Source: Yersinia entomophaga | GTDB taxonomy: Bacteria > Pseudomonadota > Gammaproteobacteria > Enterobacterales > Enterobacteriaceae | Direction of reading: 5' to 3' | Length of the DNA: 64,000 nucleotides | Assembly (NCBI RefSeq): GCF_001656035.1 | Contig: NZ_CP010029.1 | Coordinates: 3,408,074 to 3,472,073 of the forward strand | In this document: piece by piece, positions 9,250-19,686 of the stretch | How positions within the stretch are numbered: position 1 is the stretch's first letter | Layout: each line of letters begins with the position of its first letter | The notes under the pieces: model-generated | Seen by the model: only the letters and a program-made list of their open reading frames with translations | What the model was told of the DNA's origin: nothing | The model's database searches: none | Program-made: the position numbers and the translations under genes

Positions 9250-10259
9250 GTTTTACCCCGGCAACCCGCCGTCAGAAACACTGGTTCGTTCATCTTTGGC
9301 CTTTGGCATTGTTCCTGTTGTGTTTGGCGCTGGCGGCGCAATTGGCTTGGTCGTACTGGCCTGAGTTGCTGTTTAAAAGCGTGGTATGGCAAAAAACCAT
9401 GCACCAGCAAATGGCGCAGCTACTGCAACAGGTAAAAGCAAATCCGCATCAAACGGGATTGGGGCTGATGTTTTTCAGCCTGATTTATGGTGTGTTGCAT
9501 GCGGTTGGCCCCGGTCACGGAAAAGTGGTGATTGTCACTTATCTGGCTACGCATCCCGCGCGGCTGAAAAGTAGCCTGAAACTGACTTTTCTAGCCTCGC
9601 TATTACAGGGCGGAGTGGCAATAGCTTTGGTCTCGCTGATATTAGGCGTGTTCCAATTATCCTCCCGTTATTTGCATCAAAGCAGCTACTGGATGGAAAA
9701 GGGCAGCTTTTTACTGGTTATCCTGTTGGGATTGTTACTGTGTTTCCGCGCATTAAAGCGGCTTTATCACCAAATCACTCTACTCAAGCCGAAGAAAATC
9801 ACTATCCAGCGTCTGCAACCTTTACCGGCCGATCATGTACATAGTGAAAACTGCGGCTGCGGGCATCGTCATCTTCCCAGCGATGAGGAATTGCAGGCGG
9901 GTAACGATTGGCGAACCCGTTTGGCGGTGATACTGGCGATGGGAATGCGACCCTGTTCCGGGGCGATTATGGTTTTGCTGTTTGCCAAAGTCATCGGGGT
10001 ATATGTTTGGGGAATAGCGTCGGCGCTGGCAATGGCGCTAGGAACTTCACTAACCATTTCGCTGCTGGCGCTGTTTGTTCACTACGCCCGTCAGTTAGCG
10101 GTACGTTTGAGTCGGGATCGCGCACCGGCGGCGTGGGGCTCCCTCGCCTGGGCCACTTTAGCATTGGCCGGAGGAATCATTTTACTCTTCGCGGGAGTAT
10201 TGCTTTATCTTTCCAGTCAGCCGTCCATGATGGGAGGCGTTCGTCCATTTGGCCGCTGA
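9240..10259 (+). CDS. NicO-family nickel/cobalt/zinc-type permease, ZevB-like
   Basis: A 339-residue inner-membrane protein with an N-terminal anchor and several further membrane segments. It has the NicO-family signature HAVGPGHGK after the first segment and a Cys/His-rich cytoplasmic loop (DHVHSENCGCGHRHL) followed by GMRPCSGAI. It overlaps the upstream DUF1007 gene by 10 bp, implying translational coupling. By analogy with Haemophilus ZevAB the likely substrate is zinc, but nickel or cobalt cannot be excluded from sequence. An upstream Zur-like box supports zinc. Confidence 0.78.
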   Translation: MSVSFTPATRRQKHWFVHLWPLALFLLCLALAAQLAWSYWPELLFKSVVWQKTMHQQMAQLLQQVKANPHQTGLGLMFFSLIYGVLHAVGPGHGKVVIVTYLATHPARLKSSLKLTFLASLLQGGVAIALVSLILGVFQLSSRYLHQSSYWMEKGSFLLVILLGLLLCFRALKRLYHQITLLKPKKITIQRLQPLPADHVHSENCGCGHRHLPSDEELQAGNDWRTRLAVILAMGMRPCSGAIMVLLFAKVIGVYVWGIASALAMALGTSLTISLLALFVHYARQLAVRLSRDRAPAAWGSLAWATLALAGGIILLFAGVLLYLSSQPSMMGGVRPFGR

Positions 10260-10268
10260 ATTTCAACC

Positions 10269-10305
10269 ATAAAAAATGCCAGTCAGCGTCAACCGACTGG
10301 CATTG
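10269..10305 (-). terminator. Terminator of suhB, between convergent zevB-like gene and suhB
   Basis: On the minus strand, TGCCAGTC pairs with GACTGGCA around a 9- to 10-base loop and is followed by TTTTTTATGG. The plus-strand reading lacks a good T-run. Confidence 0.75.
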
Positions 10306-10328
10306 CAATTCGGACTGGAGGCTGAAAA

Positions 10329-11132
10329 TTAACGCTTCAGCGCTTCACTCAATTCATCGTTCATTGCCTGCAACATAGATTTCACTACGCGCGGATTACC
10401 GGCAACAATGTTACCAGAGCTGAAATGGTTATGGCCGCCAACGAAGTCGGTCACGATACCACCCGCTTCACGAACCAGCAGTTCGCCACCAGCGAAATCC
10501 CAAGGCTTCAGGCCAATTTCGAAGAAACCGTCTACGCGGCCAGCGGCAACGTAAGCCAGATCCAGCGCGGCAGAACCCGTGCGACGAATATCAGCACATT
10601 GGGTAAACAGCTTACCTAACACATTAATGTAGGCCGGTGCGTGTTGTTTCACTTTGAACGGGAAACCGGTAGCCAGAATAGTGCCATCCAGCTCTTTCGC
10701 GTTAGTACCGCGCAGGCGGTAACCGTTCAGCTGAGCGCCTTGACCGCGAGTTGCGGTGAACAGTTCATTACGCATTGGATCGTAAACCACTGCCACTTCA
10801 GTGCGGCCTTTGATGCGTACAGCAATGGAAACAGCGAAATGTGGGAAACGTTTGATGAAGTTTGAGGTGCCATCCAGTGGATCGATAACCCATTGAGTTT
10901 CGTACTCTTCACCAAGTAATTCACCACATTCTTCACTGATAATGGTGTGTTTTGGATAAGATTTACGGATAACGTCAATGATCAGATGTTCTGCATCACG
11001 GTCAACGTTAGTAACAAAGTCATTACTGCCTTTCTGGCTCGCTTCGACAGCGTCCGGGGTTTCATAATTTTTGGCAATCAGGTTACCGGCCTTACGCGCA
11101 GCGCGTATGGCGATAGTCAGCATCGGATGCAT
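10329..11132 (-). CDS. suhB: Inositol-1-monophosphatase SuhB
   Basis: A 267-residue protein of the lithium-sensitive sugar phosphatase family. It has the metal-binding motifs VIDPLDGTSNF and, near the C-terminus, KPWDFAGGELLVREAGG. In E. coli SuhB is also a component of the rRNA antitermination complex together with Nus factors. A GGAAGA ribosome-binding site precedes the start at 11132. It is divergent from trmJ with about 120 bp between them. Confidence 0.97.
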   Translation of the reverse strand: MHPMLTIAIRAARKAGNLIAKNYETPDAVEASQKGSNDFVTNVDRDAEHLIIDVIRKSYPKHTIISEECGELLGEEYETQWVIDPLDGTSNFIKRFPHFAVSIAVRIKGRTEVAVVYDPMRNELFTATRGQGAQLNGYRLRGTNAKELDGTILATGFPFKVKQHAPAYINVLGKLFTQCADIRRTGSAALDLAYVAAGRVDGFFEIGLKPWDFAGGELLVREAGGIVTDFVGGHNHFSSGNIVAGNPRVVKSMLQAMNDELSEALKR

Positions 11133-11251
11133 GGGTATCTTCCAACTAGGATGTTAAAGAACGAGAAACGGCGCGTAGTATAGCAGGGGATCTGATAAAT
11201 GCCTACGCTTGTGTTAAGATGTTGCGATTCCCCGCTACCCTCAGAGTTTGT

Positions 11252-12025
11252 ATGTTGCACAATATTCGCATTGTTTTGGTTGAAACTTCTCACACCGGAA
11301 ACATGGGCTCTACTGCCAGAGCCATGAAAACCATGGGATTAACTAATTTGTATTTGGTCAATCCATTGGTAAAACCTGATTCTCAGGCCATCGCGCTGTC
11401 TGCGGGTGCCAGCGATGTTATCGGCAATGCCACCATCGTTGACACGCTAGATGAGGCTCTGGCCGGTTGCAGCCTGGTCGTTGGCACTAGTGCTCGCTCT
11501 CGCACGTTGCCGTGGCCGATGCTAGAACCGCGCGAATGCGGCGTTCGCAGCGCACGTGAAGCCGAACATGCACCAGTGGCGCTGGTGTTTGGCCGTGAAC
11601 GCGTGGGGCTGACTAACGATGAACTACAGAAATGTCATTACCACGTGGCGATCCCGGCAAATCCAGAATACAGCTCGCTGAATCTGGCGATGGCCGTGCA
11701 GATTCTGGCTTATGAAGTTCGAGTGGCATTCCTCGATCGTCAGGCAGAAATCGCACCTAAGCAGGAAGAGGAAGAAGCGCCTTATCCACTGGTAGACGAC
11801 CTGGAGCGTTTTTACCAGCATCTGGAGCAGGTTTTATCCCACACCGGCTTTATTCGTCAGGCACATCCGGGGCAGATTATGAGCAAATTACGCCGTCTGT
11901 TTACCCGCGCCAGACCGGAAACACAAGAGCTTAATATCCTACGTGGAATGCTGACTTCGATCGAAAAACAGGATAAACATCAGAAAAGTGCCAATAACGC
12001 CAAAATGGCGAAAGATAAAGAATAG
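11252..12025 (+). CDS. trmJ: tRNA (cytidine/uridine-32-2'-O-)-methyltransferase TrmJ
   Basis: A 257-residue SPOUT-class methyltransferase. The start is put at 11252 ([17 protein letters not shown]), which aligns with the E. coli N-terminus; an upstream in-frame ATG at 11219 adds 11 residues without support. Conserved motifs include [23 protein letters not shown] and the knot segment [14 protein letters not shown]. The enzyme modifies the ribose of position 32 in several tRNAs. It lies just upstream of the isc operon, as in E. coli. Confidence 0.96.
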   Translation: MLHNIRIVLVETSHTGNMGSTARAMKTMGLTNLYLVNPLVKPDSQAIALSAGASDVIGNATIVDTLDEALAGCSLVVGTSARSRTLPWPMLEPRECGVRSAREAEHAPVALVFGRERVGLTNDELQKCHYHVAIPANPEYSSLNLAMAVQILAYEVRVAFLDRQAEIAPKQEEEEAPYPLVDDLERFYQHLEQVLSHTGFIRQAHPGQIMSKLRRLFTRARPETQELNILRGMLTSIEKQDKHQKSANNAKMAKDKE

Positions 12026-12088
12026 TCATATATATCATGTTGATATATGACTGTTTGGCACAAATATATAAGGATGACGAGGCATAAA

Positions 12089-12113
12089 ATACTTGAGTGA
12101 ATTACTAGGTTAA
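12089..12113 (+). promoter_or_regulatory. IscR type 1 binding site, upstream copy
   Basis: The 25-bp window starting ATACTTGAG matches the type 1 IscR consensus (ATASYYGACTRWWW and its symmetric half) at about 20 of 25 positions by hand alignment. It abuts the second site. Confidence 0.6.
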
Positions 12114-12138
12114 ATAGTTGACTAAAACACTCAAGAAT
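12114..12138 (+). promoter_or_regulatory. IscR type 1 binding site, downstream copy
   Basis: The 25-bp window starting ATAGTTGACTAAAA matches the type 1 IscR consensus at 23 of 25 positions. It contains TTGACT, a likely -35 element, so [2Fe-2S]-IscR bound here would block the iscR promoter, giving the classical feedback loop. Confidence 0.8.
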
Positions 12139-12180
12139 GGCAGACTTCTAGCTCGTTTCACCAACAGGTAATTTTAAGCT

Positions 12181-12675
12181 ATGAGACTGACATCCAAAGG
12201 TCGTTATGCCGTGACCGCCATGCTTGACGTGGCATTACATTCCCAGGACGGGCCAGTACCTCTGGCAGATATTTCTGAACGTCAAGGAATCTCGTTATCT
12301 TATCTGGAACAACTCTTTTCACGTCTGCGCAAGAATGGCCTGGTTGCCAGCGTACGTGGTCCGGGCGGCGGTTACCTGCTGGGTAAAGACGCTGGCCAGA
12401 TCGCCGTAGGCGCGGTCATTACTGCCGTAGACGAATCTGTCGATGCAACCCGTTGTCAGGGTAAAGAAGGCTGCCAGGGTGGCGATCGTTGCCTGACCCA
12501 TACGCTGTGGCGCGATTTGAGCGAGCGTATCAGCAGCTTCCTGAACAACATTACATTGGCGGAACTGGTTAATAATCAAGATATTTTGGAAGTAGCGGAT
12601 CGTCAGAACAACGATACGCGTCGTACGGCCAACGGCCGACCGCAAGAGACGATTAACGTCAATCTGCGCGCATAA
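12181..12675 (+). CDS. iscR: Iron-sulfur cluster regulator IscR
   Basis: A 164-residue Rrf2-family repressor. The winged helix occupies residues about 1-65 ([20 protein letters not shown]). The [2Fe-2S] ligands Cys92, Cys98, Cys104 and His107 are all present at the E. coli positions. It is the first gene of iscRSUA-hscBA-fdx-iscX and is probably autorepressed through two tandem type 1 sites just upstream. Confidence 0.98.
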   Translation: MRLTSKGRYAVTAMLDVALHSQDGPVPLADISERQGISLSYLEQLFSRLRKNGLVASVRGPGGGYLLGKDAGQIAVGAVITAVDESVDATRCQGKEGCQGGDRCLTHTLWRDLSERISSFLNNITLAELVNNQDILEVADRQNNDTRRTANGRPQETINVNLRA

Positions 12676-12729
12676 GCAGAGTCTGCGGGATCTTCAGTTT
12701 TTGGAAGTGATGTACGGAGCATAAGAGCA

Positions 12730-13959
12730 ATGACCGAATCAAAAGTAAAAACGCCGATCTATCTGGATTATTCAGCCACAACGCCAGTTGATCCGCGTGT
12801 TGCTGAAAAGATGATGCAGTATTTGACTTTGGACGGTATCTTCGGCAACCCGGCCTCCCGCTCCCACCGTTTTGGGTGGCAGGCAGAGGAAGCCGTTGAT
12901 ATCGCACGTAACGACATCGCCGCGCTAGTCGGTGCTGACCCACGTGAAATTGTGTTCACTTCGGGTGCGACAGAATCAAACAACCTTGCTATTAAAGGTG
13001 CCGCCAACTTCTATCAGAAGAAAGGCAAGCACATCATCACCTGTAAAACCGAACATAAAGCTGTGCTGGATACCTGCCGTCAGTTGGAGCGTGAAGGTTT
13101 CGAAGTGACCTACCTGGCACCGCAAAGCAACGGTATTATCGATCTCAAACAGCTTGAAGCTGCGATGCGTGAGGACACCATTTTGGTTTCCATCATGCAT
13201 GTGAATAATGAAATCGGTGTGGTGCAGGATATAGCTGCTATTGGTGAAATGTGCCGTAGCCGCGGGATCATTTTCCACGTCGATGCGACTCAAAGCGTAG
13301 GCAAACTGCCTATCGATCTGAGCAAACTGAAAGTGGATCTGATGTCCTTCTCTGCCCATAAAATCTATGGTCCGATGGGCATTGGCGCACTGTTTGTTCG
13401 CCGTAAACCGCGTATTCGTATTGAAGCACAGCAGCACGGCGGCGGTCACGAGCGCGGTATGCGTTCCGGCACTTTGCCTGTGCACCAAATTGTTGGCATG
13501 GGTGAAGCTTACCGTATTGCCAAAGAAGAGATGGAAAGCGAATCTAAGCGTTTATCCTCACTGCGTAAGCGTCTGTGGGATGGCCTGAAAGATATCGAAG
13601 AAGTTTACCTGAACGGCGATTTAGAGAATGGCGCACCTAACATTCTTAACGTCAGCTTCAACTACGTTGAAGGTGAATCGCTGATTATGGCGCTGAAAGA
13701 CTTGGCCGTTTCTTCAGGTTCAGCCTGTACCTCCGCAAGTCTGGAACCTTCTTACGTGCTACGCGCGCTGGGCATGAGCGATGAGCTGGCACACAGTTCC
13801 ATCCGTTTCTCCCTGGGCCGTTTTACCACTGAAGAAGAGATCGACTACACCATTGCGCTGGTTCGCAAATCCATCGGTCGCCTGCGTGAACTGTCTCCAC
13901 TGTGGGACATGTTCAAGCAGGGCGTGGATATCAACAGCATCGAATGGTCACATCACTAA
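12730..13959 (+). CDS. iscS: Cysteine desulfurase IscS
   Basis: A 409-residue PLP enzyme. The N-terminus [21 protein letters not shown] is five residues longer than in E. coli and no internal Met offers the shorter start. The PLP lysine is Lys211 (FSAHKIYGP) and the mobile catalytic cysteine lies in [10 protein letters not shown]. It removes sulfur from cysteine and passes it to IscU for Fe-S assembly and to other partners such as TusA and ThiI. It lies 54 bp after iscR. Confidence 0.98.
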   Translation: MTESKVKTPIYLDYSATTPVDPRVAEKMMQYLTLDGIFGNPASRSHRFGWQAEEAVDIARNDIAALVGADPREIVFTSGATESNNLAIKGAANFYQKKGKHIITCKTEHKAVLDTCRQLEREGFEVTYLAPQSNGIIDLKQLEAAMREDTILVSIMHVNNEIGVVQDIAAIGEMCRSRGIIFHVDATQSVGKLPIDLSKLKVDLMSFSAHKIYGPMGIGALFVRRKPRIRIEAQQHGGGHERGMRSGTLPVHQIVGMGEAYRIAKEEMESESKRLSSLRKRLWDGLKDIEEVYLNGDLENGAPNILNVSFNYVEGESLIMALKDLAVSSGSACTSASLEPSYVLRALGMSDELAHSSIRFSLGRFTTEEEIDYTIALVRKSIGRLRELSPLWDMFKQGVDINSIEWSHH

Positions 13960-13989
13960 TTCCAGACTTTCAGATTCAGGAGCACTCAA

Positions 13990-14376
13990 ATGGCTTATAG
14001 CGAAAAAGTAATAGATCATTACGAAAACCCACGTAACGTTGGTTCTTTCGATAACGAAGATCCAACCGTTGGTAGCGGCATGGTCGGCGCGCCGGCCTGT
14101 GGTGATGTGATGAAATTGCAGATCAAAGTTAACGAAGCCGGGATTATCGAAGACGCCCGCTTTAAAACTTACGGCTGCGGTTCCGCCATTGCTTCCAGCT
14201 CGCTGGTGACCGAATGGATGAAAGGCAAGTCTCTCGATCAGGCTGAAGCGATCAAAAACACGCAAATCGCTGAAGAACTGGAGTTACCGCCGGTTAAAAT
14301 CCACTGCTCAATTCTGGCTGAAGATGCCATTAAAGCAGCGATCGCCGACTACAAAAGCAAACATAACGCTAAGTAG
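13990..14376 (+). CDS. iscU: Fe-S cluster scaffold IscU
   Basis: A 128-residue scaffold, the same length as in E. coli. Cluster ligands Cys37, Cys63 and Cys106, Asp39, and the HscA recognition motif LPPVK (99-103) are all present. It receives sulfur from IscS and electrons from Fdx, and hands the cluster on with help from HscA and HscB. It follows iscS by 30 bp. Confidence 0.98.
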   Translation: MAYSEKVIDHYENPRNVGSFDNEDPTVGSGMVGAPACGDVMKLQIKVNEAGIIEDARFKTYGCGSAIASSSLVTEWMKGKSLDQAEAIKNTQIAEELELPPVKIHCSILAEDAIKAAIADYKSKHNAK

Positions 14377-14439
14377 TTGTAAATCAGTATAAATAACCTG
14401 TCTGTGGTTAGGGCAGGTTCTCAGAAATGAGGTTGTTGT

Positions 14440-14763
14440 ATGTCGATATCTATCAGCGACAGTGCTGCGCAACGTGTCAGCGCCTTCTTGGAACACCGTG
14501 GTAAAGGTTTGGGTTTGCGCCTGGGCGTAAGAACCTCCGGCTGCTCCGGTATGGCGTATGTACTAGAATTTGTTGACGAAATGAACGATGACGATATCGT
14601 TTTTGAAGACAAAGGCGTGAAAGTGATCATCGACGGTAAAAGCATGGTCTATCTGGACGGTACCGAACTGGATTTCGTCAAAGAAGGGCTGAACGAAGGC
14701 TTTAAGTTCAACAATCCAAACGTTTCCGGTGAATGCGGATGCGGTGAAAGTTTTAACGTTTAA
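14440..14763 (+). CDS. iscA: A-type Fe-S carrier IscA
   Basis: A 107-residue A-type carrier with Cys35 ([10 protein letters not shown]) and the C-terminal CGC pair Cys99 and Cys101 ([12 protein letters not shown]). It transfers clusters from IscU to apo-targets. The isc operon order is unbroken. About 130 bp separate it from hscB. Confidence 0.97.
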   Translation: MSISISDSAAQRVSAFLEHRGKGLGLRLGVRTSGCSGMAYVLEFVDEMNDDDIVFEDKGVKVIIDGKSMVYLDGTELDFVKEGLNEGFKFNNPNVSGECGCGESFNV

Positions 14764-14897
14764 TCGTTAGTTTTTGCCTTATATCGTAGCGCTATACTGA
14801 CGTTTGCTGATTTATCTGGCTCTCTTCCATGCCGCTGAGGCGGGAAGGGAGCTGCATAAACCCCTCACTCAGCCACACGACAACTTCCGAGCATGCT

Positions 14898-15422
14898 ATG
14901 GATTACTTCACTTTATTCGGGCTGCCGGCTCGCTATCTCGTAGACGCCAGCCAACTCACTTCCCGCTATCAGGAATTGCAACGCCAGTTCCATCCGGATC
15001 GCTTTGCCAGCCAGCCAGAACGCGAGCGTTTGCTGGCTTTGCAGCAGGCTGCGACGATCAATGACGCCTATCAAACCCTCAAGCATCCGTTAAAACGCGC
15101 AGAGTATATGTTATCTTTGCAGGGTTTTGATTTGAGCAATGAACAGCACACCCTGCGTGATACCGCGTTTCTGATGGAACAATTGGAACTGCGGGAAGAG
15201 CTTGATGCCATTGAACGTCAGGCCGATGCCGAAAGCGCATTAGCGGCTTTTAACGCGCGTTTGGCGGTAATGACACAAAAACGTAGCGAGCAAATGGTGC
15301 AGGAACTGGATAACCAGCAATGGATCAATGCGGCGGATACTGTGCGAAAATTACGTTTTCTGGACAAGTTACAGCAGCAGGTTGAGCAGTTGGAAGAACG
15401 TCTGTTTGACGATTTTGCCTAA
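14898..15422 (+). CDS. hscB: Fe-S co-chaperone HscB
   Basis: A 174-residue J-type co-chaperone (E. coli 171). The start is set at 14898 ([16 protein letters not shown]), which aligns with the family; longer in-frame and overlapping ORFs upstream are not supported. The J-domain HPD is at residues 32-34 (FHPDRF). The C-terminal three-helix bundle binds IscU. Unlike in E. coli, hscA does not follow immediately: 243 bp intervene. Confidence 0.95.
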   Translation: MDYFTLFGLPARYLVDASQLTSRYQELQRQFHPDRFASQPERERLLALQQAATINDAYQTLKHPLKRAEYMLSLQGFDLSNEQHTLRDTAFLMEQLELREELDAIERQADAESALAAFNARLAVMTQKRSEQMVQELDNQQWINAADTVRKLRFLDKLQQQVEQLEERLFDDFA

Positions 15423-15578
15423 GAGTCAGGCCGCGGTTAGCAGGCTTGTGCCCTGAACTGTTAATCTCATGCTTATGATAGTGAACGACCAAACGTATCT
15501 TTTAAAGAATCCCTGAATAGGCTGAACATGCCTAAAAAAGCAGGGCGTTGGCGTTTCGCTTGAGAAATTTTTGTCATT

Positions 15579-15640
15579 TATACCCAATAGATTACCCGCT
15601 GTCGTTTTACCCTGCGGCAGCCTGCAAGTTAAAGGGTATA
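15579..15640. repeat. 62-bp MITE-like palindromic element between hscB and hscA
   Basis: It is bounded by the inverted termini TATACCC (15579-15585) and GGGTATA (15634-15640) and contains an internal hairpin GCTGTCG/CGGCAGC. The termini resemble those of short nonautonomous palindromic repeats common in Yersinia and Serratia genomes; that resemblance is from memory. The rest of the 15423-15665 gap shows no gene. Confidence 0.5.
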
Positions 15641-15665
15641 GATTCATGATTGATGGAAGCTCAAC

Positions 15666-17516
15666 ATGGCCTTATTACAAATTAGTGAGCCTGGTTTAAC
15701 CGCGGCGCCGCACCAACGTCGGCTGGCCGCAGGTATCGATTTAGGTACTACCAATTCCCTGGTTGCTACGGTGCGCAGCGGTAAAGCGCAAACCCTGGCG
15801 GATAGTCAGAACCGAGATTTGTTACCCTCCGTGGTGCACTATCAGCGCGAAGGCATTGATATCGGTTGGGAGGCACGTCAGCAGGCGGCGCAGGACCCAG
15901 CCAATACCATCAGTTCCGTCAAACGAATGATGGGACGTTCGCTAGCGGATATTCAGCAGCGTTATCCTAATCTGCCTTACTCCTTCCAGCCGAGTGAAAA
16001 CGGCCTGCCGATGATCCAAACTGCGGTGGGGCTGGTCAATCCGGTTCAGGTCTCAGCCGATATCCTCAAGGCTTTGTCGCAGCGTGCGCAGGAGGCCTTA
16101 GAAGGCCAGCTCGACGGTGTTGTTATCACCGTACCAGCCTATTTTGATGATGCGCAACGTCAAGGTACGAAAGATGCGGCGCGTCTCGCAGGTTTACACG
16201 TTTTACGCTTGCTTAACGAACCTACCGCAGCGGCGATTGCCTACGGTTTGGATTCCGGTCAGGAAGGTGTGATTGCGGTTTACGATCTGGGTGGTGGAAC
16301 CTTTGATATTTCTATTCTGCGCCTGAGTCGTGGGGTATTTGAAGTGCTGGCAACCGGCGGGGATTCTGCGCTGGGCGGCGATGACTTTGATCATCTGTTG
16401 GCTGACTGGTTACGTGAGCAGGCTGGAATTTCCTCCCGCGACGATCACGGTGTGCAGCGGCAATTGCTGGATGCGGCGATTACGGCGAAAATTGCTCTGA
16501 GTGATGCTGACGTAGCGGAAGTGAGCGTAGCAGGCTGGAAAGGGGAAATTACCCGTCAACAGTTTGAAGCGCTGATTGCTACGCTAGTTAAACGCACGTT
16601 AATGGCTTGCCGTCGTACTCTAAAAGACGCCGGTGTCAGCGCTCATGAAGTGCTGGAAGTGGTGATGGTCGGCGGCTCAACGCGCGTGCCTTTGGTTCGC
16701 GAGCAGGTTGGGCAGTTCTTCGGTCGCACGCCGCTGACGTCCATCGATCCCGATAAAGTAGTCGCCATCGGCGCAGCTATTCAGGCTGATATTCTGGTGG
16801 GCAATAAACCAGACAGCGATATGCTGCTGTTGGATGTTATTCCGCTGTCGCTGGGGTTGGAAACCATGGGCGGTTTGGTGGAAAAAGTGATTCCACGTAA
16901 TACCACCATTCCGGTTGCTCGGGCGCAGGAATTCACCACCTTTAAAGACGGCCAAAGCGCAATGATGATTCACGTGCTGCAAGGTGAGCGAGAGCTGGTA
17001 CAGGATTGTCGTTCGCTGGCTCGATTTACTCTGCGTGGCTTACCGCCGCTGCCGGCCGGCGGCGCGCACATTCGCGTGACTTTTCAGGTTGATGCCGATG
17101 GTTTGCTAAGCGTGACGGCGATGGAAAAATCCACCGGCGTAGAAGCTTCAATTCAGGTTAAGCCGTCCTATGGGTTATCTGATGACGAAATTGCCACGAT
17201 GATCAAAGATTCCATGGCGAACGCGAAGCAAGACATTAATGCGAGAAAACTGGCGGAACAACAAGTCGATGCATCACGGGTGCTGGAAAGTTTGCAGGGC
17301 GCACTGGCGGAAGATGCCGCATTGCTGAGCGAACAGGAAAGCGCGGCGATTGCGCAGGCCGTGGAAGTCTTGCAGCAAAGCAGGCAGGGCAGCGACCCGG
17401 CGGCGATTGAAGCCGCAATCAAATCGTTAGATGCACAAACGCAAAACTTTGCCGCGCGTCGGATGGATGCCTCTATCCGTCGTGCTTTGGCTGGCCATTC
17501 TGTGGATGAGGTTTAA
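15666..17516 (+). CDS. hscA: Fe-S chaperone HscA (Hsp70 family)
   Basis: A 616-residue protein, identical in length to E. coli HscA. It has the Hsp70 nucleotide-binding signatures [20 protein letters not shown] and [10 protein letters not shown], then a substrate domain tuned to the LPPVK motif of IscU. Together with HscB it drives cluster release from IscU using ATP. It is followed by fdx after 2 bp. The 243-bp gap upstream could hold an independent promoter, but none was clearly identified. Confidence 0.97.
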   Translation: MALLQISEPGLTAAPHQRRLAAGIDLGTTNSLVATVRSGKAQTLADSQNRDLLPSVVHYQREGIDIGWEARQQAAQDPANTISSVKRMMGRSLADIQQRYPNLPYSFQPSENGLPMIQTAVGLVNPVQVSADILKALSQRAQEALEGQLDGVVITVPAYFDDAQRQGTKDAARLAGLHVLRLLNEPTAAAIAYGLDSGQEGVIAVYDLGGGTFDISILRLSRGVFEVLATGGDSALGGDDFDHLLADWLREQAGISSRDDHGVQRQLLDAAITAKIALSDADVAEVSVAGWKGEITRQQFEALIATLVKRTLMACRRTLKDAGVSAHEVLEVVMVGGSTRVPLVREQVGQFFGRTPLTSIDPDKVVAIGAAIQADILVGNKPDSDMLLLDVIPLSLGLETMGGLVEKVIPRNTTIPVARAQEFTTFKDGQSAMMIHVLQGERELVQDCRSLARFTLRGLPPLPAGGAHIRVTFQVDADGLLSVTAMEKSTGVEASIQVKPSYGLSDDEIATMIKDSMANAKQDINARKLAEQQVDASRVLESLQGALAEDAALLSEQESAAIAQAVEVLQQSRQGSDPAAIEAAIKSLDAQTQNFAARRMDASIRRALAGHSVDEV

Positions 17517-17518
17517 TC

Positions 17519-17854
17519 ATGCCTAAAATAGTATTTCTTCCGAATAAAGACCATTGTCCGGATGGTGCCGTATTTGAAGCGCGTCAAGGTGAAACAATTT
17601 TGGACGTTGCTCTGCGTAACGGAATTGATATCGAGCACGCCTGTGAAATGTCCTGCGCCTGTACTACCTGCCATTGCGTAGTGCGTGAGGGCTTTGATTC
17701 CCTGAATGAAAGCACCGAACTGGAAGACGACATGCTGGATAAAGCCTGGGGACTGGAGCCGGAAAGTCGTCTGAGCTGTCAGGCTCGAGTGGCTGATGAA
17801 GATCTGGTGGTTGAAATTCCTCGCTACACCGTCAACCACGCTCGCGAGCACTAA
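17519..17854 (+). CDS. fdx: [2Fe-2S] ferredoxin of the ISC system
   Basis: A 111-residue adrenodoxin-type ferredoxin with cluster ligands Cys42, Cys48, Cys51 and Cys87 in the usual spacing. The C-terminus [11 protein letters not shown] is conserved in the family. It supplies electrons for cluster assembly on IscU. It sits 2 bp after hscA. Confidence 0.97.
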   Translation: MPKIVFLPNKDHCPDGAVFEARQGETILDVALRNGIDIEHACEMSCACTTCHCVVREGFDSLNESTELEDDMLDKAWGLEPESRLSCQARVADEDLVVEIPRYTVNHAREH

Positions 17855-17906
17855 TGGATATTATTCGTCGATCCGCTTTGGGCGGCGGCGGATAAAGGAG
17901 AAACGA

Positions 17907-18107
17907 ATGAGTTTAACATGGCAAGACACGCGGGAAATCGGTGAAGCGCTGTACGATCAGTTTCCCGATCTCGATCCCAAAACGGTGCGTTTTACCGATA
18001 TGCATCAGTGGATTTGCGATCTGGAAGAGTTTGATGACGATCCGGCGCGATCAAATGAAAAAGTGCTGGAAGCGATCTTACTAGTCTGGTTAGATGAGTT
18101 CGAGTAA
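17907..18107 (+). CDS. iscX: IscX, small acidic ISC accessory protein
   Basis: A 66-residue acidic protein, the same length as in E. coli. The start is set at 17907 ([24 protein letters not shown]) because AAAGGAG lies 7 bases upstream; longer in-frame extensions overlap fdx and are not conserved. Conserved features are [18 protein letters not shown] and the ending VWLDEFE. It binds IscS and iron and modulates cysteine desulfuration. Last gene of the isc operon. Confidence 0.96.
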   Translation: MSLTWQDTREIGEALYDQFPDLDPKTVRFTDMHQWICDLEEFDDDPARSNEKVLEAILLVWLDEFE

Positions 18108-18115
18108 ATATCTCT

Positions 18116-18147
18116 GGGGTCGCGTTGGCGGCCCCGTTTCTTTTTGA
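18116..18147 (+). terminator. Terminator of the isc operon
   Basis: GGGGTCGC pairs with GCGGCCCC around a short loop (one wobble or mismatch), followed by TTTCTTTTT, immediately after iscX. Confidence 0.85.
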
Positions 18148-18277
18148 TAAAACTGTTTCCTATAAAAATTTTCTATAAATCTTTTCGTATCAATCGCTTT
18201 GTATTCGAGGCTGGTTTCGCAGACCAGTAACTAAGTAGCTGAAATACAGCAATAAAAGAATAACGACGAGGAAAGCT

Positions 18278-19576
18278 ATGACTACAGAAATTATGCAAGT
18301 ATCCCTATCAACCAATCCGGCAGATGCCCGCTGGGGCGAGAAAGCCCTGTTAAGTACCAACGATCAAGGTATGACTATTCACCTAACGGGCAAAGATGCT
18401 CTGGGTGTGATTCAGCGTGCAGCGCGTAAAATCGACGGACAAGGTATTAAAAAAGTGAAGCTGGCCGGTGAAGGCTGGGGTTTGGAACAAAGCTGGGCGT
18501 TTTGGCAGGGTTTCCGTGGGCCAAAAGGTGAGCGCAGCGTTGAATGGGCAGAATTGCCAGAGAACGATCGTCAGGAGCTGGAACAGCGTCTGAAAATTAT
18601 TGATTGGGTACGTCACACCATCAATACCCCTGCGGAAGATCTAGGGCCGAAACAGCTGGCTAAAAACGCCATCGATCTGATGTGCAGCGTAGCCTGTGAT
18701 GCTGTCAGCTACCGCATTACCGAAGGCGACGATTTACGAGAGCAAAACTATGCTGGTATTCATACCGTAGGCCGTGGTTCCGATCGTTCTCCGGTACTGC
18801 TGGCGTTGGATTTTAACCCAACCGGTAACCCTGATGCGCCGGTTATGGCTTGTCTGGTCGGTAAAGGGATTACTTTCGATTCCGGCGGTTATAGCCTAAA
18901 ACAAAGCGCCTTTATGGATTCGATGAAGTCCGATATGGGCGGCGCAGCGACTCTGACCGGCGCTCTGGCATTAGCGGCAGCTCGCGGTTTGAACCAGCGT
19001 GTAAAACTGTATCTGTGCTGTGCGGATAACATGGTGAGCGGCAATGCCTTTAAGCTGGGCGATATTATTCGCTACCGTAATGGCAAAACCGTTGAAATCA
19101 TGAATACCGATGCCGAAGGGCGTTTGGTATTGGCCGATGGTCTGATCGATGCATCGGAGCAAAATGCGTCGCTGATTATCGATGCAGCGACTCTGACCGG
19201 CGCGGCGAAAACCGCTCTGGGTAATGATTATCACGCTTTGTTCAGCTTCGATGATGAATTGGCGCAGGAACTGCTGGAAAGTGCGAAAAGTGAAAATGAA
19301 CCGTTCTGGCGCTTACCGCTGGCCGAATTCCATCGCAACCAGCTGCCGTCCAACTTTGCCGAATTGAACAACGTTGCCGCGCCGTCTTATCCGGCCGGTG
19401 CTAGCACGGCGGCGGGCTTCCTGTCCCACTTCGTGAAAAATTATCAGCAAGGCTGGCTTCACATCGATTGCTCCGCCACTTATCGTAAAGGTGCAGTGGA
19501 TCAATGGTCCGCTGGCGCAACCGGTCTGGGTGTGCGCACCGTAGCTAACCTGCTGCTGGCGAAAGCCAAATCATAG
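18278..19576 (+). CDS. pepB: Aminopeptidase B (peptidase B)
   Basis: A 432-residue M17-family aminopeptidase (E. coli 427). The diagnostic [14 protein letters not shown] motif and the metal/active-site stretch [15 protein letters not shown] are present. It hydrolyses N-terminal residues from short peptides in the cytoplasm using a binuclear metal centre. A GAGGAAAGCT ribosome-binding site precedes the start at 18278. It is separated from iscX by a terminator. Confidence 0.96.
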   Translation: MTTEIMQVSLSTNPADARWGEKALLSTNDQGMTIHLTGKDALGVIQRAARKIDGQGIKKVKLAGEGWGLEQSWAFWQGFRGPKGERSVEWAELPENDRQELEQRLKIIDWVRHTINTPAEDLGPKQLAKNAIDLMCSVACDAVSYRITEGDDLREQNYAGIHTVGRGSDRSPVLLALDFNPTGNPDAPVMACLVGKGITFDSGGYSLKQSAFMDSMKSDMGGAATLTGALALAAARGLNQRVKLYLCCADNMVSGNAFKLGDIIRYRNGKTVEIMNTDAEGRLVLADGLIDASEQNASLIIDAATLTGAAKTALGNDYHALFSFDDELAQELLESAKSENEPFWRLPLAEFHRNQLPSNFAELNNVAAPSYPAGASTAAGFLSHFVKNYQQGWLHIDCSATYRKGAVDQWSAGATGLGVRTVANLLLAKAKS

Positions 19577-19618
19577 GTCGCAGCTGAAGCAGTTTTACCA
19601 AGTCTGTTTGAATAATCT

Positions 19619-19643
19619 GGGGCGCCTGCTGGTGCCCCTTTAT
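19619..19643 (+). terminator. Terminator of pepB
   Basis: GGGGCGCC-TGCT-GGTGCCCC hairpin followed by TTTAT. Confidence 0.75.
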
Positions 19644-19686
19644 CGATCTGCATGATTCCTAATTGATTGCTGTTTTGGAGTATGAA

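Noticed and set aside
12976..13488. Minus-strand ORF of 170 codons opposite iscS
   Set aside because: Shadow of a strongly conserved gene; no independent support.
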